Positions 35,342-36,901 of a DNA stretch of 36,901 bases are shown here, piece by piece. Every line of letters begins with the position of its first letter. Within the stretch, counting starts at the first letter, position 1. The stretch covers positions 1 to 36,901 of the forward strand of contig CANFWI010000031.1 in assembly GCA_947450675.1 (NCBI GenBank), read 5' to 3'. This DNA is from Comamonadaceae bacterium (GTDB lineage Bacteria; Pseudomonadota; Gammaproteobacteria; Burkholderiales; Burkholderiaceae_C). The notes under the pieces were generated by a model. It saw only the letters and a program-made list of their open reading frames with translations. It did no database searches and was not told the DNA's origin. The translations under genes were made by a program, and so were the position numbers.

Positions 35342-35594
35342 CACAGTTCAGGCTCTGTGTACCGCCCAACGTCGCGATGGGAAGGGTACGTACAATTTGT
35401 ACCCACCCTTTGCCCAACTCGGGATCACGCTGCTTCATGCGCTGGATGTACTGCTTGGGATCGCGCGACTCGATCAGCGCCAGCACCACGTCCTCCACTA
35501 CAAACCACCATTGGTTTTCCAAAAAAGTACGCCGCAATTCGCGCTCCTGAAACAGAGCTACGCGGGGTGTGGAGTGGCTTTGAGGACCGGTCAT
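34743..35594 (-). CDS. Bro-N/DinD-like domain protein (phage antirepressor-related)
   Basis: This 283-residue protein has a Bro-N-type start (RRTFLENQWWFVVEDVVLAL near residues 21-40) and a middle RLIQSIPSPKAEPFKRWLAKVG near 90-112. A helical C-terminal half and a very basic tail (KKSRKLKGG) complete it. Bro-N proteins are frequent in phages and integrated elements, where some bind DNA or act as antirepressors. The KAEPFKRWLAKVGKERLDEIE stretch resembles the DinD-like group, found in chromosomes. It is complete here, unlike its deleted copy to the left. It reads away from tRNA-Asp together with the antitoxin gene. Confidence 0.75.
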   Translation of the reverse strand: MTGPQSHSTPRVALFQERELRRTFLENQWWFVVEDVVLALIESRDPKQYIQRMKQRDPELGKGWVQIVRTLPIATLGGTQSLNCANTEGLFRLIQSIPSPKAEPFKRWLAKVGKERLDEIENPELAMGRMQDLYEKKGYPKEWIDKRLRGMAVRQDLTDEWKERGVTSSQEFAILTNEIMQGTFALKVEEYKQVKALARENLCDHMTDIELILTMLGEATTTKLHRDRDSVGMPKLKKDAKDGGAVAGRTRKDIEKQSGKPVISPDNFKQLAVKKSRKLKGGE

Positions 35595-35610
35595 TGAAGA
35601 ACCTCTTTCG

Positions 35611-35724
35611 TCATTTCTTTTGCGGCAAAACTCGAATCAAAGCAGCCTTGCATTCAATCTGCTTCGCTCTGACCAAACTGCGCAACACCGATTCAACCAC
35701 TGCAGTGATGCCAGCCCCAGTCAT
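35611..35724 (-). CDS. Small coupled open reading frame downstream of the antitoxin gene
   Basis: A 37-residue frame starts at an ATG overlapping the antitoxin stop (ATGA at 35724-35721). It encodes a hydrophobic then basic peptide (TAVVESVLRSLVRAKQIE, then CKAALIRVLPQKK). No family is recognised. The overlap is the only reason to consider it; it may be chance. The Bro-N start lies 16 bp further on. Confidence 0.2.
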   Translation of the reverse strand: MTGAGITAVVESVLRSLVRAKQIECKAALIRVLPQKK

Positions 35725-36050
35725 CCGTGCGGCGCGACAGCCGCCAAGTCCGTAAAGTTGTTGATCTTGACGGACCCTTCTGGGAACCGCGCAATCACGT
35801 CCAACTCACCGCCCATGGCCTCAATATGGCTGCGCAATGTGGACAGGTACATGTCGGCCCGCCTCTCAATTTTGGCGATCGAAGGCTGCTGCACATGCAG
35901 CACTTCGGCCAACATTTTTTGAGACAAACCACGCGCCTGACGCAGCTCGTTGAGCGGCATTTCGGCCAACATCTGCCGGGTCATGCCATCCAATTTCTCG
36001 CGGGCTGCTTGGCTCATGCCTGGCCGAAGTTCTGTAAATTTCTTAGCCAT
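35721..36050 (-). CDS. XRE-family HigA-type antitoxin
   Basis: This 109-residue DNA-binding protein has a helix-turn-helix at about residues 34-70 (LNELRQARGLSQKMLAEVL with VQQPSIAKIERR), typical of XRE/HigA antitoxins that repress their own operon and neutralise a Gp49-like toxin. A strong AAGGAG stands 6 nt before the ATG. The gene lies 34 bp downstream of a decayed Gp49-like toxin gene, in the usual toxin-first order of HigBA systems. The reading frame is intact, so it could still act as a repressor or as an anti-addiction protein against related toxins. Confidence 0.85.
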   Translation of the reverse strand: MAKKFTELRPGMSQAAREKLDGMTRQMLAEMPLNELRQARGLSQKMLAEVLHVQQPSIAKIERRADMYLSTLRSHIEAMGGELDVIARFPEGSVKINNFTDLAAVAPHG

Positions 36051-36084
36051 CTATCGCTCCTTCACGTTGAAGTTGAACCAAGGG

Positions 36085-36411
36085 CTAGTCATGCAGCCTG
36101 TCGGCCATCGGCACATTCACCTCTTACCATCGGCCATTGCCCGTCTTGTCGCCGCCAATCAAAAGAATCGGCATTCGGCTCGGATCGAAGTCGTGCAGCA
36201 TGCGAAAAGATCGCCCCACATACTGTGTTCGGAGTTTGCGCATAGGCCGTGCCCAGAGCCATGGATAGCAGCTGTGGTGATGCCCCAACGATAGCTACCG
36301 CGTTTCAAGCAACTGCACCGATGCATTCAAAAACACTTGCTCGTCTTTCGTGAGGCTGGCCTGCCAGCCACCGAATTCGTCTGTGCATTCAACTTCCCAA
36401 GTCAGGCACAA
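36085..36411 (-). pseudogene. Decayed Gp49-like (HigB-type) toxin gene
   Basis: Read on the minus strand from a TTG at 36411 (GGAGG 6 nt upstream), the frame gives TWEVECTDEFGGWQ, then DEQVFLNASVQLLETR, then a TAG at codon 39. Beyond it come MRKLRTQYVGRSFRMLHDF and ILLIGGDKTGNGRW, a TAA at codon 96, and VPMADRLHD with a final TAG at codon 109. This is the Gp49-like toxin family, which usually cleaves mRNA at the ribosome. The middle (about codons 45-58) matches the family better in another frame, suggesting a 2-nt and a 1-nt loss that compensate. Two stops plus the indels make it non-functional as read. The partner antitoxin downstream is intact. Confidence 0.85.
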
Positions 36412-36473
36412 ATATAGCCTCCATGGAATATTTCGTCAAATGCATGTTCAGGCCGCCTGAGCTGACTTGTTTG

Positions 36474-36508
36474 AAATAGTTGGGCGGAAAGTTTTCGCCC
36501 AACTATTT
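36474..36508. repeat. 13-bp perfect inverted repeat (hairpin)
   Basis: AAATAGTTGGGCG and its exact reverse complement are separated by 9 nt. The arms are not followed by a T-run on either strand, so it is not a classical terminator. It lies between the tRNA-Asp terminator and the toxin remnant, where a binding site or attachment-related structure is possible. Confidence 0.55.
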
Positions 36509-36540
36509 AAGCCTCCGTTTTGAAGGGGTGAATTAAAGGT

Positions 36541-36621
36541 GTGAAGTTCAAAAAATACAGAAAGCAAAAAGCCCGTACAAATCGAAATTTGTACGGGCTT
36601 TGCATTCTGGCGGAGCGGACG
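36541..36621. repeat. tRNA-Asp 3' end and terminator, duplicated at 34491-34570
   Basis: This is the original copy next to the intact tRNA. The pairing with 34491-34570 brackets about 2 kb that holds the Bro-N gene, the antitoxin and the decayed toxin. Confidence 0.65.
36568..36601 (-). terminator. Rho-independent terminator of the tRNA-Glu/tRNA-Asp unit
   Basis: A 15-bp perfect stem (AAAGCCCGTACAAAT with its complement) has a 4-nt loop. On the minus strand it is followed by TTTTT at 36570-36566. It stands just beyond the tRNA-Asp 3' end. Confidence 0.85.
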
Positions 36622-36684
36622 GGACTCGAACCCGCGACCCCCGGCGTGACAGGCCGGTATTCTAACCAACTGAACTACCACTCC
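36608..36684 (-). tRNA. tRNA-Asp (anticodon GTC)
   Basis: A 77-nt tRNA with CCA encoded at 36610-36608. The anticodon loop reads CTGTCAC, giving GTC for Asp. The acceptor stem is GGAGTGG paired with CCGCTCC (one T-G wobble), and the T-arm has GGTTCGAGTCC. It is the second of two tRNAs on the minus strand. Its 3' end is the side carrying the duplicated sequence described at 34491. Confidence 0.97.
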
Positions 36685-36756
36685 TGGTAGACAACGTTCA
36701 CTTCTTACGAAGCCAAGTGCTGACGACTTGTTTGACCAACTTCACCGAAGTGAAAC

Positions 36757-36832
36757 TGGTGACCCTAAGGGGATTCGAACCCCTGTAGCCACCGTGAAAG
36801 GGTGGTGTCCTAGGCCTCTAGACGATAGGGTG
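36757..36832 (-). tRNA. tRNA-Glu (anticodon TTC)
   Basis: A 76-nt tRNA with encoded CCA at 36759-36757. The anticodon loop CTTTCAC gives TTC for Glu, and the T-arm is GGTTCGAATCC. Six of the seven acceptor pairs are good (ACCCTA with TAGGGT), but the first pair reads C opposite C, an unusual mismatch at positions 1 and 72. It stands upstream of tRNA-Asp with the same promoter. Confidence 0.92.
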
Positions 36833-36851
36833 CCTCGCAGAACCGAGGGAA

Positions 36852-36881
36852 ACTATAGTCTAAGGGCCGAAAGTAAATCAA
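36852..36881 (-). promoter_or_regulatory. Promoter of the tRNA-Glu/tRNA-Asp operon
   Basis: On the minus strand, TTGATT (36881-36876) and TATAGT (36857-36852) are 18 bp apart, a good sigma-70 pair, about 20 bp before the tRNA-Glu 5' end. Confidence 0.65.
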
Positions 36882-36901
36882 TTATTCTAAAGCCTTTGGA
36901 T

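Noticed and set aside
36448..36681. Open frame on the minus strand across tRNA-Asp and its terminator
   Set aside because: It is the well-known false frame produced by the tRNA-Asp sequence (VVQLVRIPACHAGG...), with no independent support.
1..36901. CRISPR array or complete insertion sequence
   Set aside because: No regularly spaced repeats, transposase or integrase were seen in either strand.

Overview
The window looks like chromosomal DNA of a betaproteobacterium in the order Burkholderiales, most likely Comamonadaceae-like. The evidence is high GC with G/C-ending codons, the run of genes for a PIMT-like methyltransferase, a rhodanese, a TolC-type protein and WaaA, a divergently paired LysR regulator and glutaryl-CoA dehydrogenase gene, and the 5' end of rpsP at the left edge. 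The genus cannot be fixed from the sequence alone.

Positions 1-16184 are mostly ordinary core and accessory metabolism. They hold the first codons of rpsP (minus strand), a GNAT acetyltransferase, a TM2 membrane protein, a PiT phosphate transporter with its PhoU-like DUF47 partner, and a ZnuD-like TonB-dependent receptor behind a small metal-protein-like gene and msrA. Next come the LysR/gcdH pair, a DUF218 protein, the pcm-like, rhodanese, tolC-like and waaA genes, a phosphomannomutase/phosphoglucomutase, ogt and an EamA exporter.

Positions 16159-28142 (minus strand) hold the main find: a compact biosynthetic operon. In transcription order it encodes a Sfp-type phosphopantetheinyl transferase, a 1,549-residue NRPS loading protein and a 2,165-residue PKS. 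The NRPS is built as formyltransferase, half of a condensation domain, an adenylation domain with a luciferase-like monooxygenase inserted inside it, and a carrier. The PKS is KS-AT-KR-DH-ACP-TE. The adenylation code reads DILQLGMVWK, which predicts glycine. The simplest reading is an N-formylglycine starter, possibly oxidised by the embedded flavin monooxygenase, extended once with a malonyl-type unit, reduced, perhaps dehydrated, and released by the thioesterase. The EamA gene converges on the PKS and overlaps its 3' end.

Positions 28345-33015 hold a DsrE-like periplasmic protein, an ArnT-like GT39 transferase, an alpha/beta hydrolase, a DUF4118/PAS membrane protein without a kinase, and a MipA/OmpV-type outer membrane protein translationally coupled to it. 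The hydrolase and DUF4118 genes start divergently within the same four bases.

Positions 33016-36901 are a decayed, mobile-looking patch next to tRNA genes. Two diverged direct copies of a Bro-N gene region (one internally deleted) flank a diguanylate cyclase gene. A HigBA-type toxin-antitoxin locus keeps an intact antitoxin, but its toxin gene carries two in-frame stops and apparent compensating indels. The 3' end of tRNA-Asp with its terminator is duplicated about 2.05 kb away, as expected if DNA had inserted at the tRNA 3' end. The window closes with tRNA-Asp and tRNA-Glu (minus strand) and their promoter.
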